Positions 1 through 10,404 of a stretch of DNA of 64,000 bases are shown here, one piece after another; position 1 is the first letter of the stretch, and every line of letters starts with the position of its first letter. A program made the position numbers and the translations under genes. The DNA comes from Embiotoca jacksoni (Eukaryota; Chordata; Actinopteri; Embiotocidae), in contig JAKOON010000013.1 in the NCBI GenBank assembly GCA_022577435.1, positions 1,418,501 through 1,482,500 on the forward strand, read 5' to 3'. The notes under the pieces were generated by a model. The model saw only the letters and a program-made list of their open reading frames with translations. It made no database searches and was not told the DNA's origin.

Positions 1-38
1 TGTGTAAGATCCCCTCCATGGCTTCACTTCTGCAGATG

Positions 39-83
39 TTTATAGCTCGTTAGCTTCTCCGCCGGGTTTTAAACGTGACGTCG
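39..83 (-). promoter_or_regulatory. Possible minus-strand promoter: CRE-like and TATA-like sites
   Basis: On the minus strand a TGACGTCG-type palindrome (76-83; cAMP-response-element consensus TGACGTCA, 7 of 8) lies about 30 bases upstream of TATAAA (39-44), inside CpG-rich sequence. That order would suit a gene transcribed leftwards out of the window. Both motifs are short and could be chance. Confidence 0.2.
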
Positions 84-118
84 CCGTTAGACGTTAACCG
101 TCATCGCGAGCCGCTCCG

Positions 119-149
119 GTTGTTGTTGTTTGTTTGTTTGTTTGTTTTT
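119..149. repeat. Short (GTT)n/(GTTT)n simple repeat
   Basis: Tandem GTT followed by about five GTTT units ending in a T-run and then a C-run. It has no evident function. Confidence 0.8.
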
Positions 150-713
150 CCCCCCTCCCCTCGACATACGTTAACTGTTCAGCGGGTTTTGCTCGAGCTG
201 AACGGCGGCGCGGACGGGAGTGAAATCATGTTTGCAGCTGAAGCTGTTCTTGTTAAAAACTCGACCAGCAATCAGCTGATTGGGGAGAAAAAAAAATGTC
301 AACAAAACGGCTGCTGCGCTACGGAGGCCCGCGGGGGTCAATTCTTATTCATTCTTTAGCGATTTATTGCGGATGGCAAAACAGCGAAAGGTGCGTTACC
401 GCCTCCACCGTGTAGGAGGGTAAACCACAAGTTACCTCTCCCCTTAAAAATGAGAAATATGTAAATATAATATAAATTAATAAGGTTGAGCTATTTTTCT
501 TCTTCTTTTGCGTTTTTTTTTTATGGCGGAAAGCAATCAAGCGAAATGCCCTTCACCACCCCCTACCGTATGGGAGGGTGAACTTACAGGAAAAAGGTTG
601 GGCCAATCTTCTGCTTGTGATGCTTCTTCTTCTTTGGTTATATTGACCGGGATGGTAAACCAGATGTGACGCTGCCGCCTACCGATCGGAATGCGTACAT
701 TCATTTATCTTTA

Positions 714-3700
714 TCATGTCGTCTGAAATATGATAAAAAAGTCATACTATAGCATGTCGTCTGAAATATGATAAAAAAAAGTCATACTATAACATGTCGT
801 CCAAAATAAGATAAAAAAGTCACACTACAACATGTTGTCTAAAATATGATAAAAAAAAGTCATACTATAACATGTCGTCTAAAATATGATCAAAAAAGTC
901 ATACTATAGCATGTCGTCTAAAATATGATAAAAAAAAGTCATACTATAACATGTCGTCTAAAATATGATCAAAAAAGTCACACTATAACATGTCGTCTAA
1001 AATATGATAAAAAAAAAGTCATACTATAGCATGTCGTCTAAAATATGATAAAAAAAAAGTCATACTATAGCATGTCGTCTAAAATATGATCAAAAAGTCA
1101 TACTATAGCATGTCGTCTAAAATATGATAAAAAAAAGTCATACTATAGCATGTCGTCTAAAATATGATAAAAAAAAAGTCATACTATAGCATGTCGTCTA
1201 AAATATGATAAAAAAAAGTCATACTATAGCATGTCGTCTAAAATATGATAAAAAAAAAGTCATACTATAACATGTCGTCTAAAATATGATCAAAAAAGTC
1301 ACACTATAACATGTCGTCTAAAATATGATAAAAAAAAAGTCATACTATAGCATGTCGTCTAAAATATGATAAAAAAAAGTAATACTATAAAATGTCGTCT
1401 AAAATATGATAAAAAAAAAGTCATACTAAAACATGTCGTCTAAAATATGATAAAAAAGTCACACTATAACATGTCGTCTAAAATATGATAAAAAAAAGTC
1501 ATACTATAGCATGTCGTCTAAAATATGATCAAAAAGTCATACTATAGCATGTCGTCTAAAATATGATAAAAAAAAGTCATACTATAGCATGTCGTCTAAA
1601 ATATGATAAAAAAAAGTCACACTATAGCATGTCGTCTAAAATATGATAAAAAAAAAGTCATACTATAACATGTCGTCTAAAATATGATAAAAAAAAGTCA
1701 TACTATAGCATGTCGTCTAAAATATGATCAAAAAGTCATACTATAGCATGTCGTCTAAAATATGATAAAAAAAAAGTCATACTATAGCATGTCGTCTAAA
1801 ATATGATCAAAAAGTCATACTATAGCATGTCGTCTAAAATATGATAAAAAAAAGTCATACTATAGCATGTCGTCTAAAATATGATAAAAAAAAAGTCATA
1901 CTATAACATGTCGTCTAAAATATGATAAAAAAAAGTCATACAATAGCATGTCGTCCAAAATATGATAAAAAAAAGTCATACTATAACATGTCGTCTAAAA
2001 TATGATAAAAAAAAAGTCATACTATAACATGTCGTCTAAAATATGATAAAAAGTCATACTATAGCATGTCTTCTAAAATATGATAAAAAAGTCATACTAT
2101 AGCATGTCGTCTAAAATATGATAAAAAGTCATACTATAGCATGTCTTCTAAAATATGATAAAAAAAGTCATACTATAGCATGTCGTCTAAAATATGATAA
2201 AAAAAAAAGTCATACTATAGCATGTCTTCTAAAATATGATAAAAAAGTCATACTATAACATGTCGTCTAAAATATGATAAAAAAGTCATACTATAGCATG
2301 TCGTCTAAAATATCATAAAAAAGTCACACTATAGCATGTCGTCTAAAATATCATAAAAAAGTCATACTATAGCATGTCGTCTAAAATATCATAAAAAAGT
2401 CATACTATAGCATGTCGTCTAAAATATGATAAAAAAGTCATACTATAGCATGTCGTCTAAAATATGATAAAAAAGTCATACTATAGCATGTCGTCTAAAA
2501 TATGATAAAAAAGTCATACGATAACATGTCGTCTAAAATATGATAAAAAAGTCATACTATAACATGTCGTCTAAAATATGATAAAAAAGTCATACTATAG
2601 CATGTCGTCTAAAATATCATAAAAAAGTCACACTATAGCATGTCGTCTAAAATATGATAAAAAAGTCATACTATAGCATGTCGTCTAAAATATGATAAAA
2701 AAGTCATACTATAACATGTCGTCTAAAATATGATAAAAAAAAAGTCATACTATAGCATGTCGTCTAAAATATGATAAAAAAGTCATACTAAAACATGTCG
2801 TCTAAAATATGATAAAAAAGTCATACTATAGCATGTCGTCTAAAATATGATAAAAAAGTCATACGATAACATGTCGTCTAAAATATGATAAAAAAGTCAT
2901 ACTATAACATGTCGTCTAAAATATGATAAAAAAGTCATACTATAGCATGTCGTCTAAAATATCATAAAAAAGTCACACTATAGCATGTCGTCTAAAATAT
3001 GATAAAAAAGTCATACTATAGCATGTCGTCTAAAATATGATAAAAAAGTCATACTATAACATGTCGTCTAAAATATGATAAAAAAAAGTCATACTATAGC
3101 ATGTCGTCTAAAATATGATAAAAAAGTCATACTATAGCATGTCGTCTAAAATATGATAAAAAAGTCATACGATAACATGTCGTCTAAAATATGATAAAAA
3201 AGTCATACTATAACATGTCGTCTAAAATATGATAAAAAAGTCATACTATAGCATGTCGTCTAAAATATCATAAAAAAGTCACACTATAGCATGTCGTCTA
3301 AAATATGATAAAAAAGTCATACTATAGCATGTCGTCTAAAATATGATAAAAAAGTCATACTATAACATGTCGTCTAAAATATGATAAAAAAAAAGTCATA
3401 CTATAGCATGTCGTCTAAAATATGATAAAAAAGTCATACTAAAACATGTCGTCTAAAATATGATAAAAAAGTCACACTATAACATGTCGTCTAAAATATG
3501 ATAAAAAAAAGTCATACTATAGCATGTCGTCTAAAATATGATCAAAAAGTCATACTATAGCATGTCGTCTAAAATATGATAAAAAAAGTCATACTATAGC
3601 ATGTCGTCTAAAATATGATAAAAAAAAGTCACACTATAGCATGTCGTCTAAAATATGATAAAAAAAAAGTCATACTATAACATGTCGTCTAAAATATGAT

Positions 3701-6253
3701 AAAAAAAAGTCGTACTATAGCATGTCGTCTAAAATATGATAAAAAAAAAGTCATACTAAAACATGTCGTCTAAAATATGATAAAAAAGTCACACTATAAC
3801 ATGTCGTCTAAAATATGATAAAAAAAAAGTCATACTATAGCATGTCGTCTAAAATATGATCAAAAAGTCATACTATAGCATGTCGTCTAAAATATGATAA
3901 AAAAAAAGTCATACTATAGCATGTCGTCTAAAATATGATCAAAAAGTCATACTATAGCATGTCGTCTAAAATATGATAAAAAAAAGTCATACTATAGCAT
4001 GTCGTCTAAAATATGATAAAAAAAAAGTCATACTATAACATGTCGTCTAAAATATGATAAAAAAAAGTCATACAATAGCATGTCGTCCAAAATATGATAA
4101 AAAAAAGTCATACTATAACATGTCGTCTAAAATATGATAAAAAAAAGTCATACTATAACATGTCGTCTAAAATATGATAAAAAGTCATACTATAGCATGT
4201 CTTCTAAAATATGATAAAAAAGTCATACTATAGCATGTCGTCTAAAATATGATAAAAAGTCATACTATAGCATGTCTTCTAAAATATGATAAAAAAAGTC
4301 ACACTATAGCATGTCGTCTAAAATATCATAAAAAAGTCATACTATAGCATGTCGTCTAAAATATGATAAAAAAGTCATACTATAGCATGTCGTCTAAAAT
4401 ATGATAAAAAAGTCATACTATAGCATGTCGTCTAAAATATGATAAAAAAGTCATACGATAACATGTCGTCTAAAATATGATAAAAAAGTCATACTATAAC
4501 ATGTCGTCTAAAATATGATAAAAAAAGTCATACTATAGCATGTCGTCTAAAATATCATAAAAAAGTCACACTATAGCATGTCGTCTAAAATATCATAAAA
4601 AAGTCACACTATAGCATGTCGTCTAAAATATGATAAAAAAGTCATACTATAGCATGTCGTCTAAAATATGATAAAAAAGTCATACTATAACATGTCGTCT
4701 AAAATATGATAAAAAAAAAGTCATACTATAGCATGTCGTCTAAAATATGATAAAAAAAAAGTCATACTATAGCATGTCGTCTAAAATATGATAAAAAAGT
4801 CATACTATAACATGTCGTCTAAAATATGATAAAAAAAAAAGTCATACTATAGCATGTCGTCTAAAATATGATAAAAAAGTCATACTATAACATGTCGTCT
4901 AAAATATGATAAAAAAAAAGTCATACTATAGCATGTCTTCTAAAATATGATAAAAAAAAAGTCATACTATAGCATGTCGTCTAAAATATGATAAAAAAGT
5001 CATACTATAGCATGTCGTCTAAAATATGATAAAAAGTCATACTATAGCATGTCTTCTAAAATATGATAAAAAAAGTCACACTATAGCATGTCGTCTAAAA
5101 TATCATAAAAAAGTCATACTATAGCATGTCGTCTAAAATATGATAAAAAAGTCATACTATAGCATGTCGTCTAAAATATGATAAAAAAGTCATACTATAG
5201 CATGTCGTCTAAAATATGATAAAAAAGTCATACGATAACATGTCGTCTAAAATATGATAAAAAAGTCATACTATAACATGTCGTCTAAAATATGATAAAA
5301 AAAGTCATACTATAGCATGTCGTCTAAAATATCATAAAAAAGTCACACTATAGCATGTCGTCTAAAATATGATAAAAAAGTCATACTATAGCATGTCGTC
5401 TGAAATATGATAAAAAAGTCATACTATAGCATGTCGACTAAAATATGATAAAAAAGTCATACTATAGCATGTCGACTAAAATATGATAAAAAAAAGTCAT
5501 TCTATAACATGTCGTCTAAAATATGATAAAAAAGTCATACTATAGCATGTCGTCTAAAATATGATAAAAAAGTCATACTATAGCATGTCGTCTGAAATAT
5601 GATAAAAAAGTCATACGATAACATGTCGTCTAAAATATGATAAAAAAGTCATACTATAACATGTCGTCTAAAATATGATAAAAAAGTCATACTATAACAT
5701 GTCGTCTAAAATATCATAAAAAAGTCACACTATAGCATGTCGTCTAAAATATGATAAAAAAAAAGTCATACTATAGCATGTCGTCTAAAATATGATAAAA
5801 AAGTCATACTATAGCATGTCGTCTAAAATATGATAAAAAAGTCACACTATAACATGTCGTCTAAAATATGATAAAAAAAAAAGTCATACTATAACATGTC
5901 GTCTAAAATATGATAAAAAAGTCACACTATAACATGTCGTCTAAAATATGATAAAAAAAGTCATACTATAGCATGTCTTATAAAATATGATCAAAAAAGT
6001 CATACTATAGCATGTCGTCTAAAATATGACAAAAAAGACATACGATAGCATGTCGTCTAAAATATGATAAAAAAAAAGAGTCATACTATAACATGTCGTC
6101 TAAAATAAGATAAAAAAAAAGTCACACTATAACATGTCGTCTAAAATATGATAAAAAAAAAAGTCATACTATAACATGTCGTCTAAAATATGAAAAAAAA
6201 GTCACACTATAACATGTCGTCTAAAATATGATAAAAAAAAAGTCACACTATAG
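714..6253 (+). repeat. 38-bp satellite, array 1
   Basis: This is an uninterrupted head-to-tail array of an AT-rich unit. The unit reads GTCATACTATAGCATG, then TCGTCTAAAATATGAT, then an A-tract. With six As it is exactly 38 bp (for example 2399 to 2437); A-tracts of about 4-11 give 36-43 bp. Recurrent variants are GTCACAC for GTCATAC, TATAACATG for TATAGCATG, ATATCAT for ATATGAT, ATATGATC, TCTTCT, TCGACT, and CTGAAA for CTAAAA. Several occur in repeated blocks; a block around 2500-2700 recurs near 2860-3060 and 3160-3370. The start is abrupt, at the first CATGTCGTCTGAAATATG after 'tttatctttat'. About 140 units. Confidence 0.97.
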
Positions 6254-6306
6254 CGTGTCGTCCGAAAAATGAAATCTTGACTTTTTGGTCATATTTCGGA
6301 GGACAC
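6254..6306. repeat. Junction hairpin where satellite orientation flips
   Basis: CGTGTCGTCCGAAAAATGA (6254-6272) is mirrored by TCATATTTCGGAGGACACG (about 6288-6306), with two mismatches and a spacer of about 15 bases. Left of it satellite units run forward; right of it they run in reverse. It therefore marks the left boundary of the island. The same junction lies at 10405, 17219, 20079 and 26817, where the right arm reads TCATTTTTCGG. Confidence 0.75.
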
Positions 6307-6389
6307 GATATAGTTTTACATTTTGGTCATTTTTCGGATGACATGCTATAGTGTGACTTTTTGTCAAATTTTAAACGACGCACTATAAA
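6275..6389 (-). repeat. Reverse-oriented divergent satellite units (left arm of copy 1)
   Basis: About three units read in the opposite direction to the arrays, with GACTTTTTGGTCATATTTCG, GGATGACATGCTATAGTGTG and TTTTGTCAAATTTTAAACGAC all recognisable as reverse complements of diverged units. They keep CCGAAATATGACC where the arrays have CTAAAATATGAT. Their counterpart on the other side is 7376-7487. Confidence 0.75.
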
Positions 6390-6413
6390 TATGACTTCCG
6401 TTTAAATTGTTTC

Positions 6414-6515
6414 AGGCAACACAACAGTGCAGTTGTCAGCGTTGTCGTCTTACAGTCTAAAGGTCAGTGGTTCGATCCCCGCCTGGGACTTTCTATGTGG
6501 AATTTGCATGTTCCT
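6414..6515 (+). repeat. tRNA-like module M1 of island copy 1
   Basis: It has a degenerate A-box-like stretch (AGTGCAGTTGTCAGC) and a good B box, GGTTCGATCCC, at 6469-6479. It is followed by TGTGGAATTTGCATGTTC, the downstream part of the dispersed fish repeat that usually follows this B box. It pairs as an inverted repeat both with M2 nearby and, across the palindrome, with M6. It has no acceptor-stem complementarity, so it is not a functional tRNA. In copies 2-5 add 4151, 10965, 13825 and 20563 to its position. Confidence 0.65.
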
Positions 6516-6542
6516 GCATAGGTAATAAGTAAATTTAAGTAT

Positions 6543-6620
6543 GTCATCCAAAATTTGGATGACTAACTTATGCATGTTATCATGCATATAGTCCATGATG
6601 TAAAACAAACATCATGTAGT
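6543..6620. repeat. Three consecutive short hairpins between M1 and M2
   Basis: GTCATCCAAA/TTTGGATGAC (6543-6563) is a perfect 10-bp inverted repeat around a single base. Next come TATGCATG/CATGCATA around TTAT, and CATGATGT/ACATCATG around seven bases. The first hairpin contains the GTCATCC string seen in the divergent satellite arms. Confidence 0.8.
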
Positions 6621-6642
6621 CGTAATTGTGACAAAGTCACAC

Positions 6643-6754
6643 TCCAAGCAAGAACATGCAATCCTCCACAGACAGAGTTCCAAGCCCCTGATCGAACCGA
6701 GTACTTCCTGACTGTGAGATGACAACGCTAGCAACTGCAAAGTTGTGCTGCCTC
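6643..6754 (-). repeat. tRNA-like module M2 of island copy 1
   Basis: Read on the minus strand it gives GGCAGCACAACTTTGCAG, then GTTGTCATCTCACAGTCAGG, then the B-box-like CGGTTCGATCA, then TGTGGAGGATTGCATGTTC. It is the mirror partner of M5: both share GCGTTGTCATCTCACA-TCAGGA and GTGGAGGATTGCATGTT. It is degenerate and not a working tRNA. Confidence 0.65.
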
Positions 6755-6814
6755 TACTGCATGTTCGTCTGACTTATATTACTTATATGACTTTTAATCA
6801 TTTTCTTGAAGAAA

Positions 6815-6890
6815 GCACGGTGGTGTAATGGTTAATGTTGTTGCCTCCCAGTCAGAAGGTTGCAGGTTCAATTCTTGCCCTTGCCGTGGC
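6815..6890 (+). other. tRNA-like module M3: intact A and B boxes plus T4 terminator
   Basis: This is the best preserved module. The A box TGGTGTAATGG (6821-6831) fits TRGYNNANNGG. The B box GGTTCAATTCT (6865-6875) fits GGTTCRANNCC except for its last base, and the spacing of 44 bases is that of a tRNA gene. A T-arm folds as GCAGG / TTCAATT / CTTGC with one G-T wobble. CACGG near the start can pair with CCGTG near the end. TTTT, the usual RNA polymerase III stop, follows at 6891-6894. The acceptor stem is offset, so a functional tRNA is unlikely; a pol III promoter relic or SINE-type head is more likely. Equivalent positions are 10966-11041, 17780-17855, 20640-20715 and 27378-27453. Confidence 0.6.
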
Positions 6891-6920
6891 TTTTCATCTA
6901 GGATGTTAATGTCATCCTTT

Positions 6921-6986
6921 CCCCGGAGAGTCTCGAACCTGGAACCTTCTGAATGGGAGGCAACAACACCAACCACTGCACCGTAG
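6921..6986 (-). repeat. tRNA-like module M4, mirror of M3
   Basis: On the minus strand it reads ACGGTGCAGTGGTTGG, then GTTGTTGCCTCCCATTCAGA, then AGGTTCCAGGTTCGAGACT, matching M3 through the GTTGTTGCCTCCCA-TCAGAAGGTT part. M3 and M4 form the top of the palindrome. The loop between them holds GGATG...CATCC (6901-6917). Copy 1 reads GGAGGCAACAAC here where copies 2-5 read GGAGGGAACAAC. Confidence 0.65.
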
Positions 6987-7057
6987 AACTCTCTTCAATA
7001 ACATGTTTAAAAGTTATATAAGTCATATAAGTCAGACAAGCATGCAAGAGAGTTATC

Positions 7058-7164
7058 AAAAATGTTGAAGTTCCAATCCAGCGTTGTCATCTCACAATCA
7101 GGAGCTTCTGGGTTCGATGGGGGGTCTGGAACTTATTGTGGAGGATTGCATGTTATTGCTTGAA
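7058..7164 (+). repeat. tRNA-like module M5, mirror of M2
   Basis: It contains GCGTTGTCATCTCACAATCA, a B-box-like GGGTTCGATGG and TGTGGAGGATTGCATGTT. No A box is clear. The sequence that follows (TGACAACATGCATAAGTTCG) mirrors the region upstream of M2. Confidence 0.6.
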
Positions 7165-7271
7165 TGTAATGTTTTACATTATTGACAACATGCATAAGTT
7201 CGTCATCCATGTTATGGAAAACAAACTTTACTTTCTGGTCATTAGTCTTGCAGGAATAATGAATTCACTTG

Positions 7272-7346
7272 GAAAGTCACAGACAGGAGTTGAACCCGGT
7301 ACCTTTCAACTGAGAGGCAACAACTCTGACAGCTGCACCACCGTGT
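7272..7346 (-). repeat. tRNA-like module M6, mirror of M1
   Basis: On the minus strand it reads ACACGGTGGTGCAGCTGTCA, then GAGTTGTTGCCTCTCAGTTG, then a B box CGGGTTCAACTCC followed by TGTCTGTGACTTTCC. The A-box half GGTGGTGCAGCTG is better kept than in M1. It lies immediately inside the right terminal inverted repeat. Confidence 0.65.
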
Positions 7347-7375
7347 TAACTTCCATAACTTGAACGGAAGTCATA

Positions 7376-7487
7376 CTATAGCATGTCATCCGAAATATGA
7401 CTAAAAATTCATGCTATAGCACGTCTGAAATATGACAAAAAGTCATACTATATATAGCATGTCTGAAATATAGCATGTCTGAAAAAA
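7376..7487 (+). repeat. Divergent direct satellite units (right arm of copy 1)
   Basis: Three or four irregular units of unequal length keep GTCATCCGAAATATGAC and TATGACAAAAAGTCATA (7431-7447, a perfect 6-bp inverted repeat around A5). They then pass into the regular 38-bp array. A 14-base direct duplication, AGCATGTCTGAAAT / AGCATGTCTGAAAA, lies at about 7457-7484. Confidence 0.75.
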
Positions 7488-10404
7488 GTTATACTATAAC
7501 ATGTCGTCTAAAATATGATAAAAAAAAGTCATACTATAGCATGTCCTCTAAAATATGATAAAAAAAAGTCATACTATAGTATGTCGTCTAAAATATCATA
7601 AAAAAGTCACACTATAGCATGTCGTCTAAAATATGATAAAAAAGTCATACTATAGCATGTCGTCTAAAATATGATAAAAAAGTCATACTATAACATGTCG
7701 TCTAAAATATGATAAAAAAGTCATACTATAGCATGTCGTCTAAAATATCATAAAAAAGTCACACTATAGCATGTCGTCTAAAATATGATAAAAAAGTCAT
7801 ACTATAGCATGTCGTCTAAAATATGATAAAAAAGTCATACTATAACATGTCGTCTAAAATATCATAAAAAAGTCATACTATAGCATGTCGTCTAAAATAT
7901 GATAAAAAAGTCATACGATAACATGTCGTCTAAAATATGATAAAAAAGTCATACTATAACATGTCGTCTAAAATATGATAAAAAAGTCATACTATAGCAT
8001 GTCGTCTAAAATATGATAAAAAAGTCACACTATAGCATGTCGTCTAAAATATCATAAAAAAGTCACACTATAGCATGTCGTCTAAAATATGATAAAAAAG
8101 TCATACTATAGCATGTCGTCTAAAATATGATAAAAAAGTCATACTATAACATGTCGTCTAAAATATGATAAAAAAAAAGTCATACTATAGCATGTCGTCT
8201 AAAATATGATAAAAAAGTCATACTATAGCATGTCGTCTAAAATATGATAAAAAAGTCATACTATAACATGTCGTCTAAAATATGATAAAAAAAAAGTCAT
8301 ACTATAGCATGTCGTCTAAAATATGACAAAAAAGACATACGATAGCATGTCGTCTAAAATATGATAAAAAAAAGTCACACTATAACATGTCGTCTATAAT
8401 ATGATCAAAAAAAGTCACACTATAACATGTTGTCTATAATATGATAAAAAAAGTCATACTATAGCATGTCGTCTAAAATATGATAAAAAGTCATACTATA
8501 ACATGTCGTCTAAAATATGATAAAAAAAAAGTCATACTATAACATGTCGTCTAAAATATGATAAAAAAAAGTCATACTATAGCATGTCGTCTAAAATATG
8601 ATAAAAAAAGTCATACTATAGCATGTCGTCTAAAATATGATAAAAAAAAGTCATACAATAGCATGTCGTCCAAAATATGATAAAAAAAAGTCACACTCTA
8701 ACATGTCGTCTAAAATATGATAAAAAAAAAGTCACACTATAACGTCGTCTAAAATATGATAAAAAAAAGTCATACTATAACAGGTCGTCTAAAATATGAT
8801 AAAAAAAAGTCATACAATAGCATGTCGTCCAAAATATGATAAAAAAAAGTCACACTCTAACATGTCGTCTAAAATATGATAAAAAAAAGTCACACTATAA
8901 CATGTCGTCTAAAATATGATAAAAAAATCATACTATAGCATGTCGTCTGAAATATGATAAAAAGTCATACTATAGCATGTCGTCTAAAATATGATAAAAA
9001 AGTCATACTATAGCATGTCGTCTAAAATATGATAAAAAAAGTCATACAATAGCATGTCGTCTAAAATATGATAAAAAAAAAGTCATACTATAGCATGTCT
9101 TCTAAAATATGATAAAAAAAAAGTCATACTATAGCATGTCGACTAAAATATGATAAAAAAAAGTCATACTATAGCATGTCTTCTAAAATATGATAAAAAA
9201 AGTCATACTATAGCATGTCGTCCAAAATATGATAAAAAAGTCATACCATAGCATGTCGTCTAAAATATGACAAAAAAGTCATACTATAGCATGTCGTCTA
9301 AAATATGATAAAAAAAAGTCATACTATAGCATGTCGTCTAAAATATGATAAAAAAAAGTCACACTCTAACATGTCGTCTAAAATATGATAAAAAAAAAGT
9401 CACACTCTAACATGTCGTCTAAAATATGATAAAAAAAAGTCACACTATAACGTCGTCTAAAATATGATAAAAAAAAGTCATACTATAACATGTCGTCTAA
9501 AATATGATAAAAAAAAAAGTCATACAATAGCATGTCGTCCAAAATATGATAAAAAAAAGTCACACTCTAACATGTCGACTAAAATATGATAAAAAAAAGT
9601 CATACTATAGCATGTCTTCTAAAATATGATAAAAAAAGTCATACTATAGCATGTCGTCCAAAATATGATAAAAAAGTCATACTATAGCATGTCGTCCAAA
9701 ATATGATAAAAAAAAAGTCATACTATAGCATGTCGACTAAAATATGATAAAAAAAAGTCATACTATAGCATGTCTTCTAAAATATGATAAAAAAGTCATA
9801 CTATAGCATGTCGTCCAAAATATGATAAAAAAAAGTCATACTATAGCATGTCGACTAAAATATGATAAAAAAAAGTCATACTATAGCATGTCTTCTAAAA
9901 TATGATAAAAAAAAGTCATACTATAGCATGTCGTCCAAAATATGATAAAAAAGTCATACCATAGCATGTCGTCTAAAATATGATAAAAAAAGTCATACTA
10001 TAGCATGTCGTCTAAAATATGATAAAAAAGTCACACTATAACATGTCGTCTAAAATATGATTAAAAAAAAAGTCATACTATAACATGTCGTCTAAAATAA
10101 GATAAAAAAAGTCACACTATAACATGTCGTCTAAAATATGATAAAAAAAAAAGTCATACTATAACATGTCGTCTAAAATATGATAAAAAAGTCACACTAT
10201 AACATGTCGTCTAAAATATGATAAAAAAAAGTCATACTATAGCATGTCGTCTAAAATATGACAAAAAAGACATACGATAGCATGTCGTCTAAAATATGAT
10301 AAAAAAAAAAAAAGTCATACTATAACATGTCGTCTAAAATATGAAAAAAAAGTCACACTATAACATGTCGTCTAAAATATGATAAAAAAAAAGTCACACT
10401 ATAG
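7488..10404 (+). repeat. 38-bp satellite, array 2
   Basis: About 76 units lie between islands 1 and 2. It opens with regular ATATGAT and ATATCAT units. It then becomes a mixed zone rich in TCGTCCAAAAT, TCGACTAAAAT, TCTTCTAAAAT and truncated ACGTCGTC units (8744 and 9451). It ends with ATAAGAT and long A-tract units before the junction hairpin. Confidence 0.96.

Larger units (their letters stand above)
1..713. other. Unique CpG-rich left flank
   Basis: This is non-repetitive sequence left of the satellite. The first 350 bases are rich in CpG (for example around 60-120 and 195-220), unlike the AT-rich remainder. From about 360 it becomes AT-rich. Three loosely similar pieces ending in 'taggagggtaaac', 'tgggagggtgaac' and 'ccgatcgg' occur near 405, 565 and 680, but I could not make a repeat family of them. 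No convincing exon was found. It may be the 5' end of a gene lying to the left, which is inference only. Confidence 0.5.
6254..7487. mobile_element. Foldback island, copy 1 (satellite arms plus six tRNA-like modules)
   Basis: The core 6390-7375 is an imperfect palindrome of about 986 bp. Its ends are TATGACTTCCGTTTAA (6390-6405) and TTGAACGGAAGTCATA (7360-7375), which are inverted copies matching 15 of 16. A further inverted pair, 6758-6797 and 7007-7046, matches at about 36 of 40 bases. The satellite-like arms continue the symmetry: 6275-6389 holds units in reverse orientation and 7376-7487 holds direct, divergent units. Six tRNA-like modules alternate +,-,+,-,+,-. No transposase is present, so if mobile it was non-autonomous. 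It resembles foldback elements whose inverted termini are tandem repeats (the Drosophila FB type); that is analogy, not homology. Compared with the other copies it carries private bases, for example CAGTGG at 6464-6469 where the others have CCGTGG. Confidence 0.75.

Noticed and set aside
75..359. 94-codon open frame in the left flank
   Set aside because: Its first codon is GTG (the first ATG is at 229), it runs through a GTTT simple repeat and a poly-A run, and it contains no recognisable domain. It might overlap a 5' UTR but I cannot support it as a gene.
6815..6890. A genuine tRNA gene
   Set aside because: The boxes and T-arm are good, but the acceptor stem does not pair in register and the anticodon arm is poor. 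It is described as a tRNA-like module instead.
6794..6976. 60-codon minus-strand frame, repeated in all five islands
   Set aside because: It spans the M3/M4 hairpin, so it is translation of tRNA-like inverted repeats. Its identity between islands reflects recent DNA duplication, not protein constraint.
7136..7363. 75-codon plus-strand frame, repeated in all five islands
   Set aside because: It lies over M5, the spacer and the reverse of M6, with no domain, signal peptide or codon bias that I can see.
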